NCBI GenBank assembly: GCA_030372985.1
Contig: JAUCQB010000116.1
Location: 1-64,000 of the forward strand
Direction of reading: 5' to 3'
Source of the DNA: Phycisphaerae bacterium
GTDB lineage: Bacteria > Planctomycetota > Phycisphaerae > UBA1845 > PWPN01
Length of the DNA stretch: 64,000 nt
The translations under genes and the position numbers were made by a program. Below, one piece after another: positions 44,493 through 52,985 of this stretch. Position 1 is the stretch's first letter. The number at the start of each line of letters is the position of its first letter. The notes beneath the pieces were generated by a model. It made no database searches, was not told the DNA's origin, and saw nothing but the letters and a program-made list of their open reading frames with translations.

Positions 44493-45542
44493 TCAACGAA
44501 GATTCGCTAGGAGATCCTCGACCGTTGTCTCGGCCGCCGCGATGCACGCGTCGGCAGCCCCATAGTACACCAGGACCCGGCCATCGGGCTCGACTACCGC
44601 CCCGCAGGTAAATACGACATGACCGAAAAAACCCTCCCGTTCGTAAGGCGCCTCGGGAGACAGAATCGGGGCCGGCGACCGGGCGATGATCCGCTCGGGC
44701 CGCTCGGCGTCGGCCAGCATGGCCCCGAGGCAATAGCGCTGAGTGGCATCAACGCCGTGGTAGATCTCCAACCAGCCTTGGGGCGTCTTGAAGGGAACCG
44801 CTCCCCCGCCGATCCGCCAGCAATCCCACATGCCCGGCCGTGTGCCGGCCACAAACTTGTGATCGCCCCACCGCAGCAGATCGGGCGACGTGGCCAGCCA
44901 CATGTCCGCCCGGCCGAACATCCCCGACACCGGCCGGTGATAGCAGACGTACCGGCCGCCGACCTGTTCGGGGAAGATGGTGACGTCGCGATTGTCGGGG
45001 ACGAAGATGATCCCCATCCGCTCATAGGTGACAAAATCGCGAGTCATCGCCAGACCGGTCGAGATGCCCATGCGTGAAATCGCCGAGTAGTTGATGTAGT
45101 AGCAGTCGCCGATCCGGGTCAGGCGCGGGTCCTCGATGCCGAATTCCTCCTCCCGGCAAGCCGGAAACATCGCCGGAACATCGGCAACCGTGAAGTTTCG
45201 ACCGTCTTGGCTGCGGGCCAGACGCAGGTGCGAAATCGACGTCAGGTACGTGGCCCCCTTGTACCTGAAGACCCGCGAATCGACCTGTTCGACATCCGGG
45301 CTTTCCTCCGGTACCCGCAGAATCTGAATGCCCTCCGACGGGTCGTCGGGATGAAGCATGGGGGCGATCAGCTCTCCGGGCCGGGGACGGGGACGCTCCG
45401 CCACGCGCAACAGCAGCAGGATTTCGCGCCCGAAACGAATCGCCCCGGCGTTGAACACGCACACCACCTCAGAATCCGGTCGCGAAGGCTTCACATCGGC
45501 CGGAGTGAGAAGCGGGTTGTTGTCAAAACGAATCATCGGCAC
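44493..45542 (-). CDS. GH130-family phosphorylase-like enzyme
   Basis: The product has 349 aa. It is a five-bladed beta-propeller of GH130, whose members phosphorolyse or hydrolyse beta-mannosides such as Man-GlcNAc or mannobiose. Seen: RFDNNPLLTPADV at the start, NAGAIRFGREILLLLRV, the general-acid region FGIEDPRLTRIGDCYYINYSA, and WRIGGGAVPFKTPQGWLEIYHGVD with the phosphate-site histidine. No signal peptide is present, so it acts inside the cell on imported oligosaccharides. The start is a GTG with GGAG eight bases upstream; an ATG two codons later is an alternative. It diverges from the aldo/keto reductase gene across 133 bp. Confidence 0.88.
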   Translation of the reverse strand: MPMIRFDNNPLLTPADVKPSRPDSEVVCVFNAGAIRFGREILLLLRVAERPRPRPGELIAPMLHPDDPSEGIQILRVPEESPDVEQVDSRVFRYKGATYLTSISHLRLARSQDGRNFTVADVPAMFPACREEEFGIEDPRLTRIGDCYYINYSAISRMGISTGLAMTRDFVTYERMGIIFVPDNRDVTIFPEQVGGRYVCYHRPVSGMFGRADMWLATSPDLLRWGDHKFVAGTRPGMWDCWRIGGGAVPFKTPQGWLEIYHGVDATQRYCLGAMLADAERPERIIARSPAPILSPEAPYEREGFFGHVVFTCGAVVEPDGRVLVYYGAADACIAAAETTVEDLLANLR

Positions 45543-45619
45543 GTTTGCATCTCCTTGAATGTCATCTCCAGATCAGCCAGTATATGTGCGAGGCCGCTGC
45601 TGCAAAACCCGCTGACGGT

Positions 45620-45648
45620 TTGACAGGAATCCAGGAGTCCGTGACACT
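45620..45648 (+). promoter_or_regulatory. Promoter candidate of the aldo/keto reductase gene
   Basis: A perfect TTGACA is followed at 17 bp by the weak -10 GACACT, 28 bp before the ATG. The -10 is poor, so an activator may be needed. Confidence 0.35.
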
Positions 45649-45675
45649 CTAGGCGGGTGTTAGCGGGGGCTTGAC

Positions 45676-46659
45676 ATGACCGTGTTCAACGAAAAGCGTT
45701 ATGACTCGATGGTCTACAACCGCTGCGGTCGCTGGGGGGTGAAGTTCCCGGCGATCTCGCTGGGAGCGTGGCAGACCTACGGCGGATACGTCCCGGACGA
45801 CGTCTCGAAAAAATGTCTTTTTCGGGCGTTCGATCTCGGAATCACGCATATCGACTTCGCCAACAACTACGGCGAGCCCAACGGCAACGCGGAAGTCGTC
45901 TGCGGCAAGATCATCAGGGAGATGCCCCGCCACGAATTGCTGGTCTCGACCAAGGCGGGTTACTACATGTGGCCGGGGCCCTACGGCGAGTGGCTCTCGC
46001 GCAAGTACCTGCTGAGCAGCCTGGATCAGTCGCTCAAGCGGCTGCAAACGGACTACGTCGACCTCTTTTACGCCCATCGGCCCGACCCCAACACGCCGAC
46101 CGACGAAGTGATGGACGCCCTCGACCAGGCTGTCCGCTCGGGCAAGGCCCTGTACGTCGGGCTGAGCAACCACGGGCCGGACGATATCCGGGCCAAGAAC
46201 GCCCACGCCGTCGCCTATCACACCGCACGCCCGATCATCTCACAGAGCCTCTATCACATGCTCGACCGGACAGTAGAGCAAGGAGTGCTGCAGGCCTGCG
46301 CCGAGTGCGGCATGGGGATGATCGCCTTCTGCCCGCTGGCCCAGGGAGCCCTCACCGACAAGTACATCAAGGCCAACAAGCCGGCCGATTCGCGGCTGGC
46401 CCAGAGCAGCGACATCTGCGCCAAAAGGCTGGAAAAACGCGATGACATCAGCCGAATCAGCAAGCTGAACGACCTCGCCCGCCGCCGAGGCCAGACGCTT
46501 GCCCAGATGGCCCTGGTCTGGCTCCTTCGCCGGCCGGAGGTGGTGTCCGTCCTGATCGGCGCCAGTCGGCCGGCGCAGATTGAGGAAAATGTGGCGGCTC
46601 TCAAGACCGCCCGATTCTCGACGGAGGAACTGGCAAAAATCGATTCGATTTTGGGGTAA
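45676..46659 (+). CDS. Aldo/keto reductase, YghZ/AKR14 type
   Basis: The product has 327 aa. It is an NADPH-dependent reductase of the L-glyceraldehyde 3-phosphate reductase group. The catalytic tetrad is complete: Asp and Tyr in HIDFANNYG, Lys in LLVSTKAGY and His in FYAHRPDPN. RSGKALYVGLSNH and SVLIGASRPAQIEEN (cofactor phosphate site) are typical. It is cytosolic. The ATG is preceded by a weak GCGGGGG; a perfect -35 box lies about 55 bp upstream. Its likely role is aldehyde detoxification or sugar reduction; the physiological substrate is not readable here. Confidence 0.92.
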   Translation: MTVFNEKRYDSMVYNRCGRWGVKFPAISLGAWQTYGGYVPDDVSKKCLFRAFDLGITHIDFANNYGEPNGNAEVVCGKIIREMPRHELLVSTKAGYYMWPGPYGEWLSRKYLLSSLDQSLKRLQTDYVDLFYAHRPDPNTPTDEVMDALDQAVRSGKALYVGLSNHGPDDIRAKNAHAVAYHTARPIISQSLYHMLDRTVEQGVLQACAECGMGMIAFCPLAQGALTDKYIKANKPADSRLAQSSDICAKRLEKRDDISRISKLNDLARRRGQTLAQMALVWLLRRPEVVSVLIGASRPAQIEENVAALKTARFSTEELAKIDSILG

Positions 46660-46712
46660 GCTGCACGGAAGATGGGCTGTTTCGTTCTCGGTTTCGCGGT
46701 CCAGGTTCAGTC

Positions 46713-47600
46713 ATGAGACTTCAGTTGAGTGACATCCCCGATGCGGTGGCCGAAGTCGACCAGTTGCCGCGCGTCGATTGGAAGGTCATGGATCGCTGGC
46801 TTGAGGCCAACTTCCTTCGGACCGATCGCCGAGCGGAGGCCCGCCTCGAACTGGTGCTGCAATGGCTGGAACTGCTCGCGGAGCGCCTGGGTGATGATTA
46901 CTGGATCAACTCCTCGCCGCGCTGCGTGTTGCTGACCAATCAACCCAAGCGGGAGGGCGATGACCTCGTGCGCTTCGCCGAGCGGGCACTCGACCAGATC
47001 GCCTGCCTGCTGGACATGAGTCCTGATGCCCGGGCAGCGCCGAAGCACGTCCTCGTGCGGCTGCACAGCGTCGAGCTGTACTACACCTACATCAGCCATT
47101 TCTACCCTGAAGGAGAGTACGGAGGATCAGGCGGCATGTGCATTCGTGAGGGCATGCCGCACATCGCCTTTCCGCGGTCGCCGGCCTATGAACACAGCGT
47201 CATAGGACACGAATTGGTTCATGCGGTACTCAGCGAATTGAACGTCCCTCAATGGATCGAGGAAGGTGTTGCACTGATCCTTGAGCACGGACTGACCGGC
47301 AGGCCTGAGATACTGCTCAACCACGAAACCGCCCGCGAACTGCGCGCCTACTGGAACAACCAGGGTCTGAGCGAATTCTGGAACGGCAAGTCGTTCGAGA
47401 ACGCCGATAGAGGCCAGGGATTCAGCTACCAGCTCGCCGAGATCCTCGTACGCCTCATCCTGGCGGATCACGGGAGTACGTTTCTCAAGTTTCTCCAGCA
47501 AGCGAGTCGCGAGGATGGCGGCGAGTCCGCGGCACGCGGACATTTGGGCAAATCACTCAACGATGTCGCCGCGACATTCCTGGGATATGATGGCTATTAG
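46713..47600 (+). CDS. Gluzincin-type zinc metallopeptidase-like protein
   Basis: The product has 295 aa. The motif HELVHAV (H-E-x-x-H) is followed about 12 residues later by WIEEGVA, giving the third ligand Glu of gluzincins of the peptidase MA/DUF1570 type. No signal peptide is seen; the first 120 residues are helical and acidic. The spacing and the G-x-A tail helix match minimal, possibly housekeeping or spore-like, peptidases rather than thermolysins. It starts 53 bp after the aldo/keto reductase gene on the same strand and may share its transcript. Its stop lies inside a small inverted repeat at 47598-47659. Confidence 0.8.
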   Translation: MRLQLSDIPDAVAEVDQLPRVDWKVMDRWLEANFLRTDRRAEARLELVLQWLELLAERLGDDYWINSSPRCVLLTNQPKREGDDLVRFAERALDQIACLLDMSPDARAAPKHVLVRLHSVELYYTYISHFYPEGEYGGSGGMCIREGMPHIAFPRSPAYEHSVIGHELVHAVLSELNVPQWIEEGVALILEHGLTGRPEILLNHETARELRAYWNNQGLSEFWNGKSFENADRGQGFSYQLAEILVRLILADHGSTFLKFLQQASREDGGESAARGHLGKSLNDVAATFLGYDGY

Positions 47601-47659
47601 GGACGATATGTCATATTAAGGACGCTAGTCGATATTAGAGGTATGATGGACAGTCCCTA
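47598..47659. repeat. Small imperfect repeat with TAGGGAC/GTCCCTA ends
   Basis: Seven-base inverted ends enclose two similar AT-rich words (GATATGTCATATTAAGGAC and GATATTAGAGGTATGATGGAC). The GGGACAGTCCC-like ends recall sequences found beside REP-associated transposases in other genomes. No transposase gene is nearby. Confidence 0.4.
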
Positions 47660-47825
47660 TTATCCCGCCTGCTCGGCGTATTCAGCGGTAGTCAGGAGAG
47701 GTCAGCGGTCCGAGGCTGCGAGCCGTAAGAAGAGGGTCCGCATCTGGCGACGAGAATTCAGCGATGCCGGCCCGGATGCGGCCACAGCGACGTTCCGTCG
47801 CGTAAGTCAGCCAAGAGGACACTGG

Positions 47826-48317
47826 TCAGAAGGTCTCCCAGTGCAGGACGTCCTCGATCGTGCGTTTGGCCGGCGAGGGAATCTCCTCGGGATGGCCCAC
47901 GGCCACGAGCGATACCAGCTTGAGCTCGGGGGGCGCGCCGCACAGCGACACGATCTGCGAGGCATAAGGCTTCTTGTCGCCGGCCACCCAGCAGGCGCCG
48001 AGATCCTGAGCGGCAGCCGCCAAGAGAAGGTGCGATGTAGCTGCGCTGCAATCTTCAAGGTAATACTTTGTGTCGCGACTGAACACTACAACGCAGACGG
48101 GAGCATCTGCGATGAATTTGCCATGGTCGGTCAGGGCGGCAAGCTGGCGGAGCCGATTGGGGTTGGTGACCACGACGAACTCCCAGGGCTGGAGGTTCCG
48201 GGCGGTCGGTGCCAACCTGGCCGCATCGATCAGGCGGAGAATGGCTTCACGCGAGACCGGCTGGTTCTTGAAACGTCGGACGCTTCGCCGCGCTGCTATC
48301 GTTCGAAGGGTTTCCAT
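47826..48317 (-). CDS. Nitroreductase-family protein
   Basis: The product has 163 aa, short for the family (usually 170-220). It is an FMN-dependent NAD(P)H oxidoreductase. The FMN-binding start RRSVRRFKNQPV, the LAPTARNLQPWEFVVV segment and the CSAATSHLLLAAAAQDLGACWV helix are typical of small nitroreductases acting on quinones or nitro compounds. The ATG at 48317 gives a six-base spacing to AAAGGG; the ATG one codon upstream is an alternative. It is monocistronic and lies on the strand opposite to its neighbours. Confidence 0.9.
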   Translation of the reverse strand: METLRTIAARRSVRRFKNQPVSREAILRLIDAARLAPTARNLQPWEFVVVTNPNRLRQLAALTDHGKFIADAPVCVVVFSRDTKYYLEDCSAATSHLLLAAAAQDLGACWVAGDKKPYASQIVSLCGAPPELKLVSLVAVGHPEEIPSPAKRTIEDVLHWETF

Positions 48318-48424
48318 CATCAGCCCTTTCTGGGAGGCCATCAGCAGCCAACACGTTTCCGGCTCCTGGCGCCCATCATATGCCGGCAGGCTCGAAATGC
48401 CAGCCGGCCATCAGCGCCAACCGC

Positions 48425-48453
48425 TGTTGAGGTCTCTTGCCAGAGCTTATAAT
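48425..48453 (+). promoter_or_regulatory. Promoter candidate of the HAF-repeat protein gene
   Basis: A perfect TATAAT (48448-48453) lies about 100 bp before the ATG, with TGTTGA at 17 bp upstream as a poor -35. Confidence 0.4.
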
Positions 48454-48549
48454 GGTCTCCGAATGGTCGGCAGCAGGACCAATCTTCCCTGGCGGGCATG
48501 GTCGGCCGCACCTTCCGCACCGAGCCAGCACGATGATCCGAGGAAAGTC

Positions 48550-49779
48550 ATGAGCAACCGAGTCAAGCTTGCCCAGCGTTGCGGTATCGAATGTCTCCCA
48601 AAGGGATGGCCATGGGCCTTTCATCCCCGGTTTTTCATAACCCTTGTCCTCGCAATTAGCTGCGCGCCGATAGCGACGAGGGCGGCACGGGCGGAATGCT
48701 ACGTGGTGACCAACGTCGGGACGGTGGCGGGAGCGACGGAACTCCAGGTCCGTGACATCAACAACGCCGGCGAGATCGTCGGCTGGGCAATGGCCAACAA
48801 CGTCTTCCAGGGCTTCCTGTACAGAAACGGCGTGATGGTCAGCCTCGGCTCGCTCGGGGGCCAGGGCTGCCAGGCTCACGGCATTAATGACGCAGGCCAA
48901 GTGGTGGGAGCGGCCGCCACGACCACCGGCGAGGAGCATGCGTTCATTTACACTGGCGGTCAGATGATCGATCTCGGGACGCTGGGGGGAACGAGGAGTT
49001 CGGCGGCAGCCATCAACAACAGCGGCCTGGTGACCGGCTTCTCGACCGCGAGCAATGGGACCTATCGGCTGTTCACCTGGCAGAACGGTGTACGTACCGA
49101 CGCCGGTCATCTGGGTTCGACTAACTGCGAGGTCTGGGACGTCAACAGCGGTGGAACGGTCATCGGCCTCAACCAGTTGATCACCTCTCAGCTCATCGCC
49201 TTCAGTTGGACCGCCTCCGGCGGCTTCCAGCCCCTTGGAACCTTCGGTGGCGCAGCGGGTTATCCCTATCGCATCAACGACAGCGGACAGATCGCCGGAT
49301 CGATCTGGACCGGACAGACCAACCTTCTCGGGGTCCGTACCTACCACGCCTTCTTCTACCGTAATGGTGGTACGACGGACCTCGGCACGCTCGGTGGCAC
49401 CAGCAGTGGTGCCAGCGGCATCAACAACAACGGCGTCGTCGTGGGCTGGTCGCAAGTAGCCTCCGACCAGCACGCCTTTATTTACGACAGCACCAACGGC
49501 ATGCGCGACCTCAACACTCTGATCTCGCCTACCTCCGGCTGGGGCCTTGAGGCGGCCGTGGCTATTAACGACGCCGGGCAGATTGCCGGCACCGGGCGAC
49601 TGAACGGCGTGAGACGCATCTTCCGGCTGACTCCCAGCCAGACGGACGCCGATGGAAACGGCTTCATCGACGCATGCGAGGCCCAATCAACGCCGCCCAC
49701 CGATACCTGTGGCACCGGTCTGCCTATCTCACTGGCGGCCGTCTCCATGGGCCTGTTCTTCCTGAAACGACGTGATTGA
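48550..49779 (+). CDS. HAF-repeat extracellular protein with C-terminal sorting-type helix
   Basis: The product has 409 aa. After an N-terminal signal segment it is a chain of six or seven HAF-type repeats, each a beta hairpin with the pattern (I)N(D/N)xGxxxG and a following HAF(I/F)Y and LGTLGG, such as INNAGEIVGWA, INDAGQVVGAA and INDSGQIAGS. It is predicted to be a beta-propeller-like surface protein. A Ca-binding-like DADGNGFIDACE precedes the C-terminus, which ends in TCGTGLPISLAAVSMGLFFLKRRD: a small hydrophobic helix followed by basic residues, the layout of PEP-CTERM/MYXO-CTERM sorting tags. GAGGAAAG precedes the ATG. Ligand unknown. Confidence 0.85.
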   Translation: MSNRVKLAQRCGIECLPKGWPWAFHPRFFITLVLAISCAPIATRAARAECYVVTNVGTVAGATELQVRDINNAGEIVGWAMANNVFQGFLYRNGVMVSLGSLGGQGCQAHGINDAGQVVGAAATTTGEEHAFIYTGGQMIDLGTLGGTRSSAAAINNSGLVTGFSTASNGTYRLFTWQNGVRTDAGHLGSTNCEVWDVNSGGTVIGLNQLITSQLIAFSWTASGGFQPLGTFGGAAGYPYRINDSGQIAGSIWTGQTNLLGVRTYHAFFYRNGGTTDLGTLGGTSSGASGINNNGVVVGWSQVASDQHAFIYDSTNGMRDLNTLISPTSGWGLEAAVAINDAGQIAGTGRLNGVRRIFRLTPSQTDADGNGFIDACEAQSTPPTDTCGTGLPISLAAVSMGLFFLKRRD

Positions 49780-49982
49780 CCCGGCTGCGGTGCGGTGCCC
49801 ACACCCGGCCGCTGGGCGGCTGTGCCGATACGCGGACCCTCCCCAAGAAACACCGATCGGCAAAGCACCATGCCGGGCGACTGACGTTGCCTGTGGACAA
49901 CGTGCCCCGGAGTGTGACGCAGGAGAGTCTGCGGGCATTACCGTTTGACTCGACAAGATTTACAGAATTGTGGCATTCCTGC
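49780..49982. other. Intergenic between surface protein gene and the orphan RNA
   Basis: No coding frame or strong hairpin is seen. The stretch ends at the -35 of the promoter at 49983. Confidence 0.4.
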
Positions 49983-50011
49983 TTGTCGTATGGCCCCGGA
50001 ATTGCTATGCT
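49983..50011 (+). promoter_or_regulatory. Extended -10 promoter of the candidate RNA
   Basis: TTGTCG and TATGCT are separated by exactly 17 bp, and TGC directly precedes the -10 (extended -10). The start is expected near 50018. No coding sequence follows for several hundred bases. Confidence 0.55.
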
Positions 50012-50017
50012 AAGGTG

Positions 50018-50335
50018 ACAGCCCAGCGGTTTCGAGGCGTCTGAATCGCGCGTCGCGAGGGTGACTGCGGGAAATCCCAGAAACCCAGCATGTCGAGGGA
50101 TACAGACAGCTCGGAGCCGAACCCGGAGAGGCATAGCCCGAGAAACGTGATGATTTGGGGCGTTTAATACTTCGAATGGGCTGTGAACATAGACGAGAGC
50201 GACCGAAGAAACATATAATCAGCGGGCCGATCGAGCAGGACTCCTCAGGTCGCCGATCAGACCCGTAGCCAAGCTTCCACTCGCTGCGGCACCCTTGACC
50301 GCGCCAATGTTTGCAGGGTGCCGCACGCCTTTTTT
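50018..50335 (+). ncRNA. Candidate free-standing structured RNA, about 318 nt
   Basis: The segment runs from a sigma70-type extended -10 promoter to a perfect 11-bp terminator with a T-run, and contains no convincing coding frame. Local stems are visible: TCGCG/CGCGA around 50045-50058, CTCGG/CCGAG at about 50110-50141, and GATCG/CGATC at about 50229-50258. It lacks the signatures of the known large RNAs I checked: no RNase P GAGGAAAGTCC core, no tmRNA TAG-ready T-arm (GTTCRA), and no SRP GGAAGCAGC loop. It is not joined to a downstream gene. Its nature is therefore open; it may be regulatory or part of an unknown ribonucleoprotein. Confidence 0.5.
50285..50335 (+). terminator. Strong rho-independent terminator
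   Basis: TGCGGCACCCT (50285-50295) pairs perfectly with AGGGTGCCGCA (50315-50325), with a 19-nt loop, and a run of six T follows at 50330. It clearly ends a plus-strand transcript. Confidence 0.9.
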
Positions 50336-50673
50336 ACAGGCCTCGATATCAACTGTACGCACCTGTGAGTTTCTCGAACTCTCGCCACAAATTCACAGCC
50401 CTTTGGGGCTTTTCAGCCACGGATAGCCCCGATGGCACGGATGACGACCGAAGGGGCATCCTCCATCTGTGTCATCAGTGCAATCCGTGGTTTGAATTGC
50501 CTGGAAAACACTTGCTACGAATCAATGCTCGCCATGGGCGGACACCCCTCCGTGCCGACACACTCGCCGCGTCTTCGTCTCGCCGAGGCACTCCACATCT
50601 CCGCTCAATCGTCTCTCACGCCGCTTACCGTTCAGAAACAAGCTGCGTTGCCGTTCCGACGGCGGTTCCGGAA
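50336..50673. other. Intergenic with a dispersed palindromic element
   Basis: No gene is seen. Bases 50417-50490 form a long imperfect hairpin with CCACGGAT/ATCCGTGG ends and GCACGGATGAC against GTCATCAGTGC inside. The CACGGATGAC...GTCATC wording resembles intergenic repeats known from planctomycete genomes. Confidence 0.5.
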
Positions 50674-51408
50674 CTAGCGTCCCCGTCCCGACGGCCCCCG
50701 TTCCGACCGCATGCGTCCTCGTTCCAACGACCGCCGTTTCGATGCCCCGATCGTGAGCTGCTTCTCAGGCGGCGGGATCTGCAGCGACATGACCTTGCCC
50801 GTAACCACCAGATGCTTGTAGGGGATGGGTTGCGGCTGCTTGGCGGCGTCCGTGGATCGCAGTGTCTCTGGTGCAAACCTCCTTCTTGCACGCGAGACCG
50901 TACATGAATTGACGTGAAGATCGATCGCCAGTTCGCCGGTGGACCGGCTCCAGTCAATCCGCTTCCAATCGATTGGGGGCGGTCGGCGAACGCCCATTTG
51001 TCTCCTCCGAAGGGCTCGAACGTAGGTAAGTTGAGTGCCGGTACGCCGGGCAATCTCCTCGTCGGACAGACGCCAGATCATCGAGTCGTAGGATGCGAGT
51101 GGACGGCGAATGCTTTCGGGAGCATGCTGTTTCCGCATGTAGAAGATATACCCCCGAGTCAGACCCAGTTGCTGACTCAGCTCCCGATTGCCCAAGGACC
51201 AGTCAACCTGGGACCAGTCGCGCTTGGTTCTGGGCCGTATCCGGTTTCTCGGCGCGGACTTGACAGGCCGGGACGTGTGGGGGGCGAATTGCCTTCTCTT
51301 CTTACTCACATAGGTCCGACACGTCCCCATCTCTTGGGCGAGGGCTATGCTGCTCTTGGACCAGTCTACCTTGGTCCAATCGTGTTTGTGATACGTCCTT
51401 TTCTTCAA
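50674..51408 (-). CDS. Basic protein of four tandem helix-turn-helix-like repeats
   Basis: The product has 244 aa and is very rich in Arg and Lys. Four repeats of about 35 residues lie at 9-43, 63-97, 107-140 and 146-180, with the pattern DW(S/T)x(V/I)DWS...(I/L)A..(L/M)G....YV...RR..AP. Each reads as a short helical DNA-binding unit of the resolvase/homeodomain-like HTH class. The tail is basic (SKRRSLERGRMRSERG). No enzyme domain is present. The start is a TTG with GGAGG eight bases upstream; longer frames begin antisense to the next gene. Candidate roles are array-binding regulator or nucleoid protein. It faces the candidate RNA at 50018-50335 convergently. I do not know the family by name. 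Confidence 0.75.
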   Translation of the reverse strand: MKKRTYHKHDWTKVDWSKSSIALAQEMGTCRTYVSKKRRQFAPHTSRPVKSAPRNRIRPRTKRDWSQVDWSLGNRELSQQLGLTRGYIFYMRKQHAPESIRRPLASYDSMIWRLSDEEIARRTGTQLTYVRALRRRQMGVRRPPPIDWKRIDWSRSTGELAIDLHVNSCTVSRARRRFAPETLRSTDAAKQPQPIPYKHLVVTGKVMSLQIPPPEKQLTIGASKRRSLERGRMRSERGPSGRGR

Positions 51409-51635
51409 GTCAGTATCCTCCAAACAGAATCGGAAACCTTTTGCCAGGCTACTTACAGTACCCTCGTAGCGGGCGATTGGCCATATCCTGCCGCGTCCTC
51501 GTTGGACGGCGCTCGGCGACGAAAGGGGGCGGCGAATGACGGACCTGACATCGGTTTGCCAGGACGGGAGAACGTCGTTAGCATAATCGTCCCATGCGGG
51601 ATTCCTGAGACCAGACGATTTGAGGAACTGAAAAC

Positions 51636-52985
51636 ATGAGCACAACGATGAGTCGGCGGGCCTTTGCCAAGGGTGTGGCGGCGGCGGGGGTAATGGCGGC
51701 CGGTGGGCCGGTGCTGGGGGCGCTGGGAGCCAACGAGCGGATCCGGCTGGGGATCATCGGGGTCGGCAACCGCGGTGATCAGCTCATCGACGCGTTCAAG
51801 CCCCATGCCGACGCTGAGTTCGCGGCCATCTGCGACCTGTACGAGCCCTACATCGAGTTCGCCAAGAAGAAAGTGGGCGGCGATCCGTTCACGACCAAGG
51901 AATACAAGAAGCTGCTGGAGCGCAAGGATGTGGACGCGGTGCTGATCGCCACGCCCGACCACTGGCACGCGTTGCAGTTCATCGAGGCCTGCCAGGCCGG
52001 CAAAGACGTCTATGTCGAGAAACCGCTTTCACTCACCATCCGCGAGGGCCGCAAGATGGTGGAGGCCGCCGACCGGTACCAGCGGATCGCCCAGATGGGC
52101 AACCAGAGGCGTTCGTCTCCGGCTCATCGCAAGGTGATCGAGATGATTCACGCGGGCAAGATCGGCAAGATCACGGCCGCCCGTTGCTACCACATCCGCA
52201 ACGAGTCGCCGATCGGCCTGGGCAATCCCGCCAACGGCGACCCGCCGGCCGGCCTCGACTGGGACATGTGGCTGGGACCGGCGCCCAAGGTACCCTACAA
52301 CGAGAACCGCGGCTTCTACAAGTTCCGCTGGTTCCGGCACTACTCCGGCGGTCAGATGACCAACTTCGGCACCCACTACATCGATGTTATCCAATGGGCA
52401 CTGGGTGACATCTGTCCGGCCGGCGTGTTTGCGGTCGGGAGCCGCACGGCGGTCGAGGACAACCGCGATGTACCCGCGACCATGGAGGCCGTCTGGGACT
52501 ACCCTGACGGTGCCATCGTGACCTTCTCGCAGTACAACGCCAACGGGGCCCCCGGCACGGCCAGAGGCTCGGGCGTCGAGATCCGCGGCACGAAGGCCAC
52601 GGTGTATTTCGGCGGAAGCGTGGAGATGGTGCCGGAAAGCCTGTTCACCGAACCGCTGCCGGCACTCAACCCGCTCGACCGGGCGGCGAGCAAGCGGCAG
52701 GCTGCGGCCGTGGAGAAGGGCGCCGAGCCCTGGAGCATAAAGGACGGCGACGCCACCAAGGACCACGCCCGCAACTTCCTTGACTGCGTGAAGAGCCGTG
52801 AGACACCCAACAGCCCGGTGAGCATCGGGCACCGATCGACGGCGTCGACACTGCTGGCCAACGTTGCGATGGACCTCAAGAAGTACCTGGCCTGGGACGG
52901 GGAGAACGATCGCATCACCAACGACCCGGATGCCAATCGGCATCTCGGCTACGCGTACCGGTCCCCGTGGAAGCTGCCGATATGA
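51636..52985 (+). CDS. Tat-exported Gfo/Idh/MocA-family oxidoreductase
   Basis: The product has 449 aa. A twin-arginine signal (SRRAFAKG) is followed by a hydrophobic core and then the Rossmann fold GIIGVGNRG and the catalytic EKP (VYVEKPLSL). The C-terminal domain contains NFGTHYIDVIQWALGD and KAVTVYFGG-like strands. It belongs to the large planctomycete set of exported sugar oxidoreductases presumed to modify glycans outside the cytoplasm. The ATG has GAGG about ten bases upstream. It stands alone between the tandem-HTH gene (divergent) and a secreted hydrolase (same strand, 152 bp away). Confidence 0.9.
   Translation: MSTTMSRRAFAKGVAAAGVMAAGGPVLGALGANERIRLGIIGVGNRGDQLIDAFKPHADAEFAAICDLYEPYIEFAKKKVGGDPFTTKEYKKLLERKDVDAVLIATPDHWHALQFIEACQAGKDVYVEKPLSLTIREGRKMVEAADRYQRIAQMGNQRRSSPAHRKVIEMIHAGKIGKITAARCYHIRNESPIGLGNPANGDPPAGLDWDMWLGPAPKVPYNENRGFYKFRWFRHYSGGQMTNFGTHYIDVIQWALGDICPAGVFAVGSRTAVEDNRDVPATMEAVWDYPDGAIVTFSQYNANGAPGTARGSGVEIRGTKATVYFGGSVEMVPESLFTEPLPALNPLDRAASKRQAAAVEKGAEPWSIKDGDATKDHARNFLDCVKSRETPNSPVSIGHRSTASTLLANVAMDLKKYLAWDGENDRITNDPDANRHLGYAYRSPWKLPI

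Noticed and set aside
47598-47659. Insertion sequence
   Set aside because: Only short inverted ends of about 7 bp and no transposase gene; kept as a small repeat.
50018-50335. tmRNA, RNase P RNA or SRP RNA at the orphan RNA
   Set aside because: GGTTTCGA near the 5' end recalls tmRNA, but there is no GTTCRA T-arm and no 3' acceptor; the RNase P and SRP conserved cores are also absent.
50311-50907. 198-codon plus-strand frame after the RNA terminator
   Set aside because: Starts inside the terminator, overlaps the tandem-HTH gene in antisense and looks like shadow coding.
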